Source of the DNA: an uncultured Ruminococcus sp.
GTDB lineage: Bacteria; Bacillota; Clostridia; Oscillospirales; Ruminococcaceae
Reading direction: 5' to 3'
Length of the DNA: 9,961 bases
Assembly: GCA_900556055.1 (NCBI GenBank)
Contig: USNJ01000062.1
Coordinates: 1-9,961 of the forward strand
In this document: positions 4,060 to 9,961 of the stretch, piece by piece
How positions within the stretch are numbered: the stretch's first letter is position 1
Layout: each line of letters starts with the position of its first letter
The notes under the pieces: generated by a model
The model's input: the letters and a program-made list of their open reading frames with translations, nothing else
Database searches by the model: none
What the model was told of the DNA's origin: nothing
Translations under genes and position numbers: made by a program

Positions 4060-5685
4060 TTATATCGGCTTAAACAAATCCGTGTGCTTTTTTTCGGGCA
4101 GCTTATCGCCCATTTCCTTTTTCATTTCCTCTTTGTTTTTGTACATCGCATTGTCCGCACGCCTGAAAACGCTCATGTAATTATCGTCGTCCGATGAATT
4201 GAACTCCGAATATCCATAGGCTATCGAAACAGGCAGACGGGCTATTGCCGACGAATTGAACTTCTCGATATTTTTCTCAAACTGGTTAAGAAGCTCTTTA
4301 TAGAGAGGTGCGTTTGAGTCCTCAAGTATAACGCAGAACTCATCTCCGCCTATCCTGAATATTTTGTTCGGCTCAAATGTCTCGCGGATTATGCGGCTTG
4401 CGCTTGATATAAGGATATCGCCGAAATTATGTCCGTAGCCGTCGTTTATCTTTTTCAGATTGTTGACATCGAATACAATAACAGTGAATTTCGGTATTCC
4501 CTTTCTTATCTTGAGGTTCACCTTAACGGTTTCCTCACGGTATGCCGTTGCATTTCCGACTCCCGTAAGAGCGTCCTTGAACGCAAGGTCGTTTATCTGA
4601 ATGCTGTTTTTCTTCAGACTGTCACGCATTTTGCGGAATGTATCGGAAAGAAGTCCAAGCTCATCTCCGGAGCGCCATGCTATCTGAACATTATAATCGC
4701 CGTTAGTCATATGCCTTGCCGCATCATTCATCTGGCGCAGAGGTGCTATGACGTGCCTGTCCGTCAGGACTGCCGCAAAAACAGCTGCCGCTACTGAAAA
4801 CATAGCGATAAGCAGGGTTATCCATCTAAAAGCGAGCGGTTTTGAATGATCCGCTCCCGCCTCGCTTGCGGATATGCATAGCACAAGCTTCATTTTCCCG
4901 CTGATCCGTCCGATCGCATATGTAACTCCCGATTTTCCGTTTCCTGCGGTATAAAGCGTGCCGTTTTCGGAAAGATCCTCCCTGCCGCTGAATGAAGCTG
5001 AAAATATCTCAGCTCTGTACGAGTTGGAGCTTGTACAGCAGATGACATTGTATTCGCCGTCGGTAAGAAAAGCCGTGCCGTCCGAGCCGAAGCTTATCCC
5101 TGACAGGAAATCGGATATATCCGTGAAGCTCATGTCCATTCCGACCGAGCCTATCACCTTTCTGCCCGAATACACGGGAGCAGTGAACGAGATCACATCT
5201 GCGGCTGAATAGCTGCTCTTATGCGGTGCAGACCAATGAGCCTCATCATCCTCGGAATAAAAGCTGTCAAAATCAGACGATAATGATCTGGTAAGATTTT
5301 TAGCGGTCGATTCCCTTGAACTCAGGATCAGCTTATCGCTGCCTGCTGCCGTATCATTGACGCACACATACACAGCCGATGCGCCGCAGCCCTCGCCGAG
5401 ACTTTCCAGAACAGCGGAAATATCGCCCATATATGCAGATATATCAGCCCCTGCCGCATACTTTCCCGAAGCATAATCAGCAGCTGCTTTAACGGAATTT
5501 TCGGCAGAAACCAGTTTTTCATCGAGAGCCGACGATTCCTTGACGCAGGTCATAGTCATGATCTCGTTGAGATTTTCGGTCCTGACAGATCCAAGGTCAA
5601 GCTGAGCTATCACCGATACTATTACAGCAGTGATAAGCACAGCTGCCGCCGCAAAGACCGAATAACGCATTCTGATGGATTTCAT
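4060..5685 (-). CDS. Membrane diguanylate cyclase, dCache-HAMP-GGDEF, 541 aa
   Basis: It is predicted to make cyclic di-GMP from two GTP in response to an extracellular cue. Residues 8-28 form an N-terminal membrane anchor. Residues 30-280 form a periplasmic-type dCache sensor, with the conserved GSVGMDMSFTDI and GTAFLTDGEYN strands at 179-190 and 203-213. Residues 286-308 are the second membrane helix, 309-361 a HAMP domain, and 366-520 the GGDEF domain. The active-site loop is intact (RIGGDEF, GGDEF at 446-450), as are the metal Asp406 (FDVNNLK) and the nucleotide-binding NDGYGHNFGD (414-423). The RxxD inhibitory site expected just before the signature is replaced by FEPN, so product feedback is probably absent. 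The start has AAAGGGG about 10 bases upstream. It lies 15 bp behind the DinB-like gene, so they are probably co-transcribed. Confidence 0.92.
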   Translation of the reverse strand: MKSIRMRYSVFAAAAVLITAVIVSVIAQLDLGSVRTENLNEIMTMTCVKESSALDEKLVSAENSVKAAADYASGKYAAGADISAYMGDISAVLESLGEGCGASAVYVCVNDTAAGSDKLILSSRESTAKNLTRSLSSDFDSFYSEDDEAHWSAPHKSSYSAADVISFTAPVYSGRKVIGSVGMDMSFTDISDFLSGISFGSDGTAFLTDGEYNVICCTSSNSYRAEIFSASFSGREDLSENGTLYTAGNGKSGVTYAIGRISGKMKLVLCISASEAGADHSKPLAFRWITLLIAMFSVAAAVFAAVLTDRHVIAPLRQMNDAARHMTNGDYNVQIAWRSGDELGLLSDTFRKMRDSLKKNSIQINDLAFKDALTGVGNATAYREETVKVNLKIRKGIPKFTVIVFDVNNLKKINDGYGHNFGDILISSASRIIRETFEPNKIFRIGGDEFCVILEDSNAPLYKELLNQFEKNIEKFNSSAIARLPVSIAYGYSEFNSSDDDNYMSVFRRADNAMYKNKEEMKKEMGDKLPEKKHTDLFKPI

Positions 5686-5700
5686 CCAATGTCGTCCCCT

Positions 5701-6399
5701 TTATTGTTCACGATAAAACCGTTTTTTAGTTCTGATATCGTCCTTATACTTAAAGCACGAATTCAGATGGATGATCTCGTGTCTTGATGCAGGCATAAGA
5801 AGAAGCCCTGCAATATCTTTTTCGCCCCAGAAATCAAGCAGCCAGACAGAATTTTCCTGCGGTGTAACTCCGCCTTCCGAGAATATCCTGTCAAGGCTCT
5901 TATCGGAAACACGCTTTTTCATATCAGAGCTGCTGAGAGCTCCGCAGATCTCTCGGGTGCGCTTTCCGACAGCGCATCGGTATTTCAGCAGTTCGTCGAT
6001 AACGATATTTTTGCTTATCAGCATTATCTCATCATCCGTCATAGCATTGCCCGTGTCGGTAAATGCTGTTTTCATGCGCAATTTCCAGCTTTCGTCAAAC
6101 ACCTGACCGCCGTCTGCGGCAAGTACGCCCATTGTCAGATCCTCAATTCTTGCTATATGCCAAAGGCTCCATGCGATAGTTTCGTCCCTTGCCCCCGGCA
6201 TGATATAGTACTCCTCCGGTTTAAGATCATCCGTCAGACCATCTATATTATTTTTTCCCGTTCCTGAAACTTCCCCCGAATGAAGCATTGAGTGGATCTG
6301 GAGGAAAAGATCCATTCCATGCTCAAAACCGTCCGCTTTCCTGATGACAGAGGTCAACTCCCTATGCATAGCGGACAGTTCATCTCCAAAATATTTCAC
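5701..6399 (-). CDS. DinB-family putative metal-dependent protein, 232 aa
   Basis: DinB/YfiT-like four-helix-bundle proteins coordinate a divalent metal through three His. Many are thiol-dependent S-transferases or stress proteins of unknown substrate. With the GTG start at 6397-6399, the ligands would be His81 (AWSLWHIARIED) and His207/His211 (RHEIIHLN), the usual H...HxxxH triad. GTG 6399 is chosen because the resulting N-terminus (MKYFGDELSAMHREL) begins directly with helix 1. An in-frame GTG at 6442-6444 would add 15 residues and cannot be excluded, since both have only a GGTG-type ribosome binding site. The gene is the first of a two-gene unit with the downstream diguanylate cyclase (15-bp gap). 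Catalytic role and substrate are not readable. Confidence 0.75.
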   Translation of the reverse strand: MKYFGDELSAMHRELTSVIRKADGFEHGMDLFLQIHSMLHSGEVSGTGKNNIDGLTDDLKPEEYYIMPGARDETIAWSLWHIARIEDLTMGVLAADGGQVFDESWKLRMKTAFTDTGNAMTDDEIMLISKNIVIDELLKYRCAVGKRTREICGALSSSDMKKRVSDKSLDRIFSEGGVTPQENSVWLLDFWGEKDIAGLLLMPASRHEIIHLNSCFKYKDDIRTKKRFYREQ

Positions 6400-6605
6400 A
6401 ATGACACCGCCGTTCGTTTTATGACTAAATCCGCAAATATACACTGAACACCGTAAACTGACATTTACATCATAAGTCTTATCTATATTTTATCTGCAAG
6501 CCGGATCATGCAGACAATAAAGCAAATCAGCCGTTTTTCATCGGCAATAAAATCAAGGAAACAAATTTATAAAAGATTATAAATATCCTCGGATTTCCGC
6601 TTTAT

Positions 6606-6620
6606 TGATACATTGTATCA
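6606..6620. promoter_or_regulatory. 15-bp palindrome in the dinB upstream region
   Basis: TGATACATTGTATCA is a perfect dyad with 7-bp arms and a one-base centre. On the minus strand it covers TACAAT, a plausible -10 box for the DinB-like gene, so it could be a repressor operator. The -35 region is poor. The rest of 6400-6709 is very A/T-rich and shows no gene, no clear promoter and no convincing terminator for the antiporter gene that ends at 6710. Confidence 0.4.
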
Positions 6621-6709
6621 CAAATGAAAAAAATATAAAACAATTTTCTTTTTCATCCTCGTAAACTTTTATGACAATTACGTTAATTTTTCCATACATT
6701 TCCAGATAG

Positions 6710-7897
6710 CTATTCATCATTATTATTCTCAAGCAGCTTTTTATATGTCAGATCAATGCCGAATGCGCCGAGCGGAGCAGTGATAAATATCGCTGCGACA
6801 GCCTCGGAAAGAACTGTTTCGCCGCACGCAAGCCCCATAGCAAGCGGAACACCGCCCATTGCAGCCTGAACGGTCGCCTTAGGCATATATGCGATCATAC
6901 AGAACAGGCGCTCCTTTGCATTCAGCGGAGTTTTTATCAGGCAGCAGAAAACACCGGCTGCCCTGAAAACCAGTCCGCCAAGTATCAGCAGTACAGATCC
7001 TAACCCACCGCTTACCGCATATGCAGGATCAACAGCCGCTCCGACAAGCACGAACAGCATTATTTCTGCCGCTGACCACAGCTTTGTCAGCTTAACGGTC
7101 ATTCTCGGAGCAGCTTCGGGCAGACGTATTTTCGCCGCTATTCCCATGCTCATGACAGCGATAAGCCCTGAGAACGGGAATATTCCGTCAAGAAGGCCTT
7201 CCGCAGCGGCAAGCAGGAGCGATATTCCGAGAAAAACAATGATCTTTTCCGAATCTCTGAAGTGAAATCTTCCAAAGAACATTCCGAACAGCACTCCAAG
7301 CACTGCACCCGCCGCAATTCCCGAAATTATGGATATGGGGACATTCAGCAGTGACGATGCCGAAAATCCGCCGCTTTTCAGCAGTCCGGCAAATGCAGTG
7401 AACATTGCGATCGTAAACACATCATCTGCCGCCGCTCCTGCCAGTATGAGCTGCGGCACGCCCTTTTCCGTGCCTATCTTTTCATCTATGAACCTCGTCA
7501 TTCTCGGCACAACCACCGCAGGCGATACCGATGCAATGACCGCACCCAGCAGCGCAGCCTCGCCCGTACTGAGTCCCAGAAGATGAGGTGCAAGCAGCGT
7601 TATTCCAAGGATCTCCGCCGCTGCGGGCAGAAAACACATCAGCACGGCAGGCCGTCCGACTTTTTTGAGATCCGAAATATTCAGCGATAATCCCGCCTTT
7701 GCGAGGATTATAACAAGCGCTATCTTACGTATGTCGGCGGATATGGAAAGCGTTGTTCCGTCGATAAGATCAAGGCAGTAAGGCCCGATGATTATTCCCG
7801 CTGCCATCATTCCGAGTATAGGCGGGATCCTGCACTTCCCTGCGAGTTTCCCTGCAGCAGATCCTGCAAGCAGCACGACCGATATTCCCAAAAGCAT
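6710..7897 (-). CDS. Cation:proton antiporter (CPA2-type), 395 aa, fluoride-riboswitch controlled
   Basis: This integral membrane protein has about 11-12 hydrophobic segments in nearly 395 residues and no C-terminal TrkA-N/RCK domain, so it is a bare Na+/H+-exchanger membrane domain (KefB/NapA-like). It would exchange H+ for Na+ or K+. The adjacent acidic pair D158-D159 in LAGAAADDVFTIAMF matches the ion-binding site of electrogenic NapA/NhaA-like antiporters. CRIPPILGMMAAGIIIGP (22-39) is the typical N-terminal inverted-repeat helix with the PxxLG motif. ATG 7895-7897 is preferred because GGAGGT lies about 5 bases upstream; an upstream in-frame start overlaps that site. It is preceded by a promoter, a crcB riboswitch and a terminator, so expression should rise with fluoride. 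Antiporter genes are among known fluoride-riboswitch targets. Transported ion is unproven. Confidence 0.9.
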   Translation of the reverse strand: MLLGISVVLLAGSAAGKLAGKCRIPPILGMMAAGIIIGPYCLDLIDGTTLSISADIRKIALVIILAKAGLSLNISDLKKVGRPAVLMCFLPAAAEILGITLLAPHLLGLSTGEAALLGAVIASVSPAVVVPRMTRFIDEKIGTEKGVPQLILAGAAADDVFTIAMFTAFAGLLKSGGFSASSLLNVPISIISGIAAGAVLGVLFGMFFGRFHFRDSEKIIVFLGISLLLAAAEGLLDGIFPFSGLIAVMSMGIAAKIRLPEAAPRMTVKLTKLWSAAEIMLFVLVGAAVDPAYAVSGGLGSVLLILGGLVFRAAGVFCCLIKTPLNAKERLFCMIAYMPKATVQAAMGGVPLAMGLACGETVLSEAVAAIFITAPLGAFGIDLTYKKLLENNNDE

Positions 7898-7913
7898 AAC
7901 GATACCTCCAAAC

Positions 7914-7958
7914 AAAAAAGCCGACAGCTTCTGCGTAAAAAGCAGAAGTCATCGGCTT
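7914..7958 (-). terminator. Riboswitch-controlled terminator before the antiporter
   Basis: Read on the minus strand, AAGCCGA (7958-7952) then CTTCTGC pairs with GCAGAAG then TCGGCTT (7924-7918), followed by TTTTTT. The upstream arm contains the P1 3' strand (7945-7950) and part of the P2 3' strand (7955-7961) of the fluoride aptamer. Aptamer folding and terminator folding are therefore mutually exclusive. It ends only about 5 bases before the ribosome binding site. Confidence 0.9.
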
Positions 7959-8014
7959 ATTTTTCAAATAAGCGGTTCTCGAATCATCTCCGAAGGAAGA
8001 ACCTCATTTCCTTT
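7942..8014 (-). promoter_or_regulatory. Fluoride riboswitch (crcB motif)
   Basis: In transcript order: pseudoknot strand AAGGAA (8013-8008), ATG, P1 strand GAGGTT (8005-8000), pseudoknot partner TTCCTT (7998-7993), a joining segment, the conserved AACCGC (7977-7972), P2 GCTTATT/AATAAGC, then CGATGA and P1 partner GACTTC (7950-7945) followed by TGC. This order and the GATGACTTCTGC-type 3' end match the crcB fluoride aptamer. The joining segment (7992-7978, 15 nt) seems longer than usual and P1 contains two G-U pairs. An overlapping terminator supplies an on-switch: fluoride would block termination. Confidence 0.85.
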
Positions 8015-8018
8015 TTCA

Positions 8019-8047
8019 ATCATATCACATTTTTCGGGATATGTCAA
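8019..8047 (-). promoter_or_regulatory. Promoter of the fluoride-riboswitch/antiporter unit
   Basis: On the minus strand TTGACA (8047-8042), a 17-bp spacer and TATGAT (8024-8019). Transcription would start near 8012, at the very beginning of the aptamer. It begins 8 bases after the ribU stop codon, and no terminator separates ribU from it. Confidence 0.85.
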
Positions 8048-8054
8048 TACTTTA

Positions 8055-8750
8055 TCATGCTCCGAGTGTGATAGTTCCGTTGATAACGAGGACAAACATC
8101 ACGCATGTAACAAGGACGAACGCAACAGCTGCATATATTCCGATAAGATGCTTTTTGTTTTTCACCTCAGCAGCCTTTTCGGACGGCGGCAGCATTGATG
8201 TTTTTCTCAGCGCATTTACAAGCGGCTTATAAACAAGAAGTGTGATAGTTCCGTTGATGAATCCTTTCAGGAGATTGAACGGCAGAAATACTGTCGGAAG
8301 CATTCCCGCAACGACCTCACGGGGAGTTCCCATGTAAATAGGCGTGATAAGATAATTCCAGAGAAGCATCATAACGACCATTACAGCCGTGCCTGTTATC
8401 AGACCGATAACTGCACCTGACATCGTATGCTTTTTCTTGTAGATGACAGCGGCAGGCACAACGAAGGCAACTGTTGAAATGATGTTCATTATCGCTCCGA
8501 TTATGCCCGTGTCGCTTATGGTGACAAGCTCGATCAGCGACACAACAACTGACATCAGCAGTGCCGCCGCAGGACCGAACAGAAATCCGCCGATAACGAT
8601 GATAACGTCCTTCGGCTCATATTTCAGGAACGAATAAACAGGAATGTTTATCACGAAAACGGATATGTACGCCAGTGCGCAGAACACCGCCATAAGCACC
8701 ATTTTCTTAGTTTTGTAGGAGTTTCTCTCTCCGACTGCTGTATTTGCCAT
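8055..8750 (-). CDS. ribU: Riboflavin ECF transporter S-component RibU, 231 aa
   Basis: RibU is the substrate-binding membrane subunit that captures riboflavin and works with the shared energy-coupling module EcfAA'T, which is not in this window. The protein has about six hydrophobic helices. The RibU-type block FLKYEPKDVIIVIGGFLFGP (41-60) and LPFNLLKGFINGTIT (156-170) are family features. A seventh hydrophobic stretch near the C-terminus (about 203-224) is an extra, after a Lys/Glu-rich linker. ATG 8748-8750 is used, with AAAGGA about 9 bases upstream. A longer open frame to 8876 only reads through the riboswitch and terminator. The FMN riboswitch directly upstream independently supports a flavin substrate and predicts repression when FMN is plentiful. 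Confidence 0.92.
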   Translation of the reverse strand: MANTAVGERNSYKTKKMVLMAVFCALAYISVFVINIPVYSFLKYEPKDVIIVIGGFLFGPAAALLMSVVVSLIELVTISDTGIIGAIMNIISTVAFVVPAAVIYKKKHTMSGAVIGLITGTAVMVVMMLLWNYLITPIYMGTPREVVAGMLPTVFLPFNLLKGFINGTITLLVYKPLVNALRKTSMLPPSEKAAEVKNKKHLIGIYAAVAFVLVTCVMFVLVINGTITLGA

Positions 8751-8803
8751 ATAGATCAATCCTTTCCGTGCGGCAATGGCATCCGCAAGGACCTGTAAAC
8801 CTG

Positions 8804-8834
8804 AAAAGCCCCCGAACATAAATCGTTCGGGGGC
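8804..8834 (-). terminator. Terminator of the FMN riboswitch
   Basis: GCCCCCGAAC and GTTCGGGGGC form a perfect 10-bp stem (8808-8817, 8825-8834) with a 7-nt loop, followed on the minus strand by TTTTC. It lies between the aptamer and ribU and is the off-state of the switch. Confidence 0.9.
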
Positions 8835-8880
8835 AGAAAAATCAGCGATATGACCCGTTATCGGGAATATCGTCAACGCC

Positions 8881-9024
8881 TCTGGTTTCTTTCATCCGGA
8901 CTATACCGTCGGTTTCGGGATCGCACCGAAATCAGCGAACAGGCTCTTTATCAGCCGCTCGGTCGAGGACTCGTGCATATGCACATTACCTCCGGTGAGG
9001 AATTTCACCCCGCCCTGAAACAGA
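8881..9024 (-). promoter_or_regulatory. FMN riboswitch (RFN element)
   Basis: The minus strand carries the hallmark RFN blocks: GGGCGGGGTGAAATTCC near the 5' end, ACCGGAGGTAATG, AGTCC, CGGTGCGATCCCGAAACCG, ACGGTATAGTCCGGATGAAA, and then the P1 3' strand. P1 is TCTGTTTC (9024-9017) paired with GAAACCAGA (8889-8881) with one bulge. Together with the terminator at 8804-8834 it fills the whole 304-bp gap between ribU and the upstream gene. No clear promoter fits the 30 bp before it, so transcription may come through from efp and the zinc-ribbon gene. Confidence 0.97.
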
Positions 9025-9054
9025 TTTGCAGATCATTTTTATTTGCTTAAAGGA

Positions 9055-9516
9055 TCACTCCTCGTCGGGAGCTTCCTCTTCAGCCTCATCTTCGTCCTCA
9101 AGATCGAACTCAAGAAGCTCGCCGCAGTTAGGGCAGTTCATAGAACCTTCCTCGATCATCTGCTCATTCAGGCAGATTGTATCGCCGCATGTAGGACATG
9201 TAACCTCATAAAGGTCATCATCGTCGAAGCCGTCGAAATCATCTTCATCTTCATCGTCATATTCGTCGTCTTCTTCGTCGCCGCAGCATTCATCGTCAAG
9301 ATCGTAATAGTCATTCTCGATCTCACCGAGATCCTCATCGATAGCATCGACAACATCAACGACCTCATCGATCTGATCCTGCATATCCTGAACTTCCTCA
9401 GCCATATCAGCAAGGATATCAGCCATCAGGGAAAGAACCTTGCCCTGCTTGGAATCTTTAAGTTCCATACCGTCCATAAGACCTTTAAGATAAGATACTC
9501 TTTCACTCAGCTTCAT
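9055..9516 (-). CDS. CD1247-type protein with C-terminal zinc ribbon, 153 aa
   Basis: The N-terminal part (MKLSERVSYLKGLMDGMEL, 1-19, to about residue 70) matches the CD1247 N-terminal domain, a helical, probably coiled-coil segment found in Clostridia and of unknown function. A very acidic low-complexity linker (about 69-101, mostly Asp and Glu) follows. A single zinc ribbon comes next, with CPTC at 107-110 and CPNC at 128-131. The acidic tail runs to residue 153. The protein is soluble and could bind nucleic acid or protein through the ribbon, but no activity is known to me. GGAGG lies 8 bases before the ATG. It is 54 bp behind efp with no strong terminator between them, suggesting one transcript that may continue into the FMN riboswitch. 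Confidence 0.88.
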   Translation of the reverse strand: MKLSERVSYLKGLMDGMELKDSKQGKVLSLMADILADMAEEVQDMQDQIDEVVDVVDAIDEDLGEIENDYYDLDDECCGDEEDDEYDDEDEDDFDGFDDDDLYEVTCPTCGDTICLNEQMIEEGSMNCPNCGELLEFDLEDEDEAEEEAPDEE

Positions 9517-9570
9517 AGCCGCAGCCTCCTTTATTAGAAGAAAATCTTTTTATATTTCCACAGTCAGAGC

Positions 9571-9961
9571 TTATGCTCTTTCCATGTACTCGCCTGTTCT
9601 TGTATCGATACGGATCTTTTCGCCCTGGTCGATAAAGAGAGGAACCTTGATCTCAGCGCCTGTCTCCAGTGTAGCGGGCTTTGTAGCGTTTGTAGCTGTA
9701 TCGCCCTTGAAGCCGGGATCAGTTTCTGTTACTACCAGCTCAACAAAGTTGGGCGGCTCAACAGTGAATACCTTGCCCTTGTAGGAGCAAACCTTACAGA
9801 TCATTTCTTCCTTAACGAACTTGAAGTTGTCGCCGATAAGATCCTTGCCGATCGGAACCTGTTCGTATGAATCGAGATCCATGAAGTAGTAGAGGTCGCC
9901 ATCGTTGTAAAGATACTGCATATCCTTACGGTCGATTCTCGCATCGTTGTACTTATCTGTA
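9571..9961 (-). CDS. efp: Elongation factor P, 5' part missing
   Basis: EF-P enters the ribosomal E/P region and rescues ribosomes stalled at consecutive prolines. The visible 130 residues run from [20 protein letters not shown] to [10 protein letters not shown]. They contain the second OB domain ([20 protein letters not shown]) and the C-terminal OB domain with [20 protein letters not shown], the family signature. About 56 N-terminal residues, including the KOW-like domain and the loop residue that is modified in many bacteria, lie beyond the right edge. The modification type therefore cannot be judged. The Met at 9919-9921 is internal, not the start. Confidence 0.97.
   Translation of the reverse strand, partial: TDKYNDARIDRKDMQYLYNDGDLYYFMDLDSYEQVPIGKDLIGDNFKFVKEEMICKVCSYKGKVFTVEPPNFVELVVTETDPGFKGDTATNATKPATLETGAEIKVPLFIDQGEKIRIDTRTGEYMERA

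Noticed and set aside
8751..8876. Upstream extension of ribU to 8876.
   Set aside because: The added codons read through the FMN-riboswitch terminator; ATG 8750 gives a normal RibU N-terminus.
9168..9537. Open frames on either strand over the acidic zinc-ribbon gene.
   Set aside because: They arise from the repetitive GAT/GAA codon run of the acidic linker and have no start signals or family features.
1..9961. CRISPR array, rRNA, transposase or prophage genes.
   Set aside because: No spaced direct repeats of CRISPR type, no rRNA sequence and no transposase, integrase or phage structural protein was recognised on either strand.

Overview
The window looks like a chromosomal segment of a Clostridia-class Firmicute, most likely an Oscillospiraceae/Ruminococcus-type gut bacterium. 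The reasons are a CD1247-type zinc-ribbon protein next to efp, an FMN-riboswitch-controlled RibU, near-consensus TTGACA/TATAAT promoters with 17-bp spacers, strong AGGAGG ribosome binding sites, and moderate GC with A-rich intergenic regions. The genus is inferred from these features and not proven.

Layout. (1) 1-890: the Gln/Asn-rich tail of an unknown protein, a terminator, a 77-aa orphan gene with its own promoter, then a single tRNA-Leu(GAG) between a perfect promoter and a strong terminator. (2) 983-1765: a segment bounded by two exact 30-bp inverted repeats. It holds a MazG-like nucleotide pyrophosphohydrolase, a terminator, a perfect-consensus promoter pointing right, and an 18-codon leader ORF with one Cys codon. 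The promoter drives out of the segment, through the right repeat, into metY (O-acetylhomoserine sulfhydrylase). (3) 3161-3430: a 270-bp non-coding element closed by a 15-bp inverted repeat and full of hairpins, directly upstream of the promoter of a corrinoid adenosyltransferase (cobO). (4) 4060-6399, minus strand: a two-gene unit, DinB-like protein then a membrane dCache-HAMP-GGDEF diguanylate cyclase, convergent with cobO across a shared bidirectional terminator. (5) 6710-8047, minus: a cation/proton antiporter behind a promoter, a fluoride (crcB) riboswitch and an overlapping terminator. (6) 8055-9024, minus: the riboflavin ECF S-component RibU behind an FMN riboswitch and a terminator. (7) 9055-9961, minus: a CD1247-type zinc-ribbon protein and the 3' two thirds of efp.

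Most of the window is metabolic and homeostatic genes under local RNA-level control: two ligand-sensing riboswitches (fluoride, FMN), a leader ORF and several intrinsic terminators. The parts not explained by standard annotation are the 30-bp inverted repeats around mazG and the metY promoter, which could be an invertible switch or complementary 5' UTRs, and the 270-bp structured element upstream of cobO.
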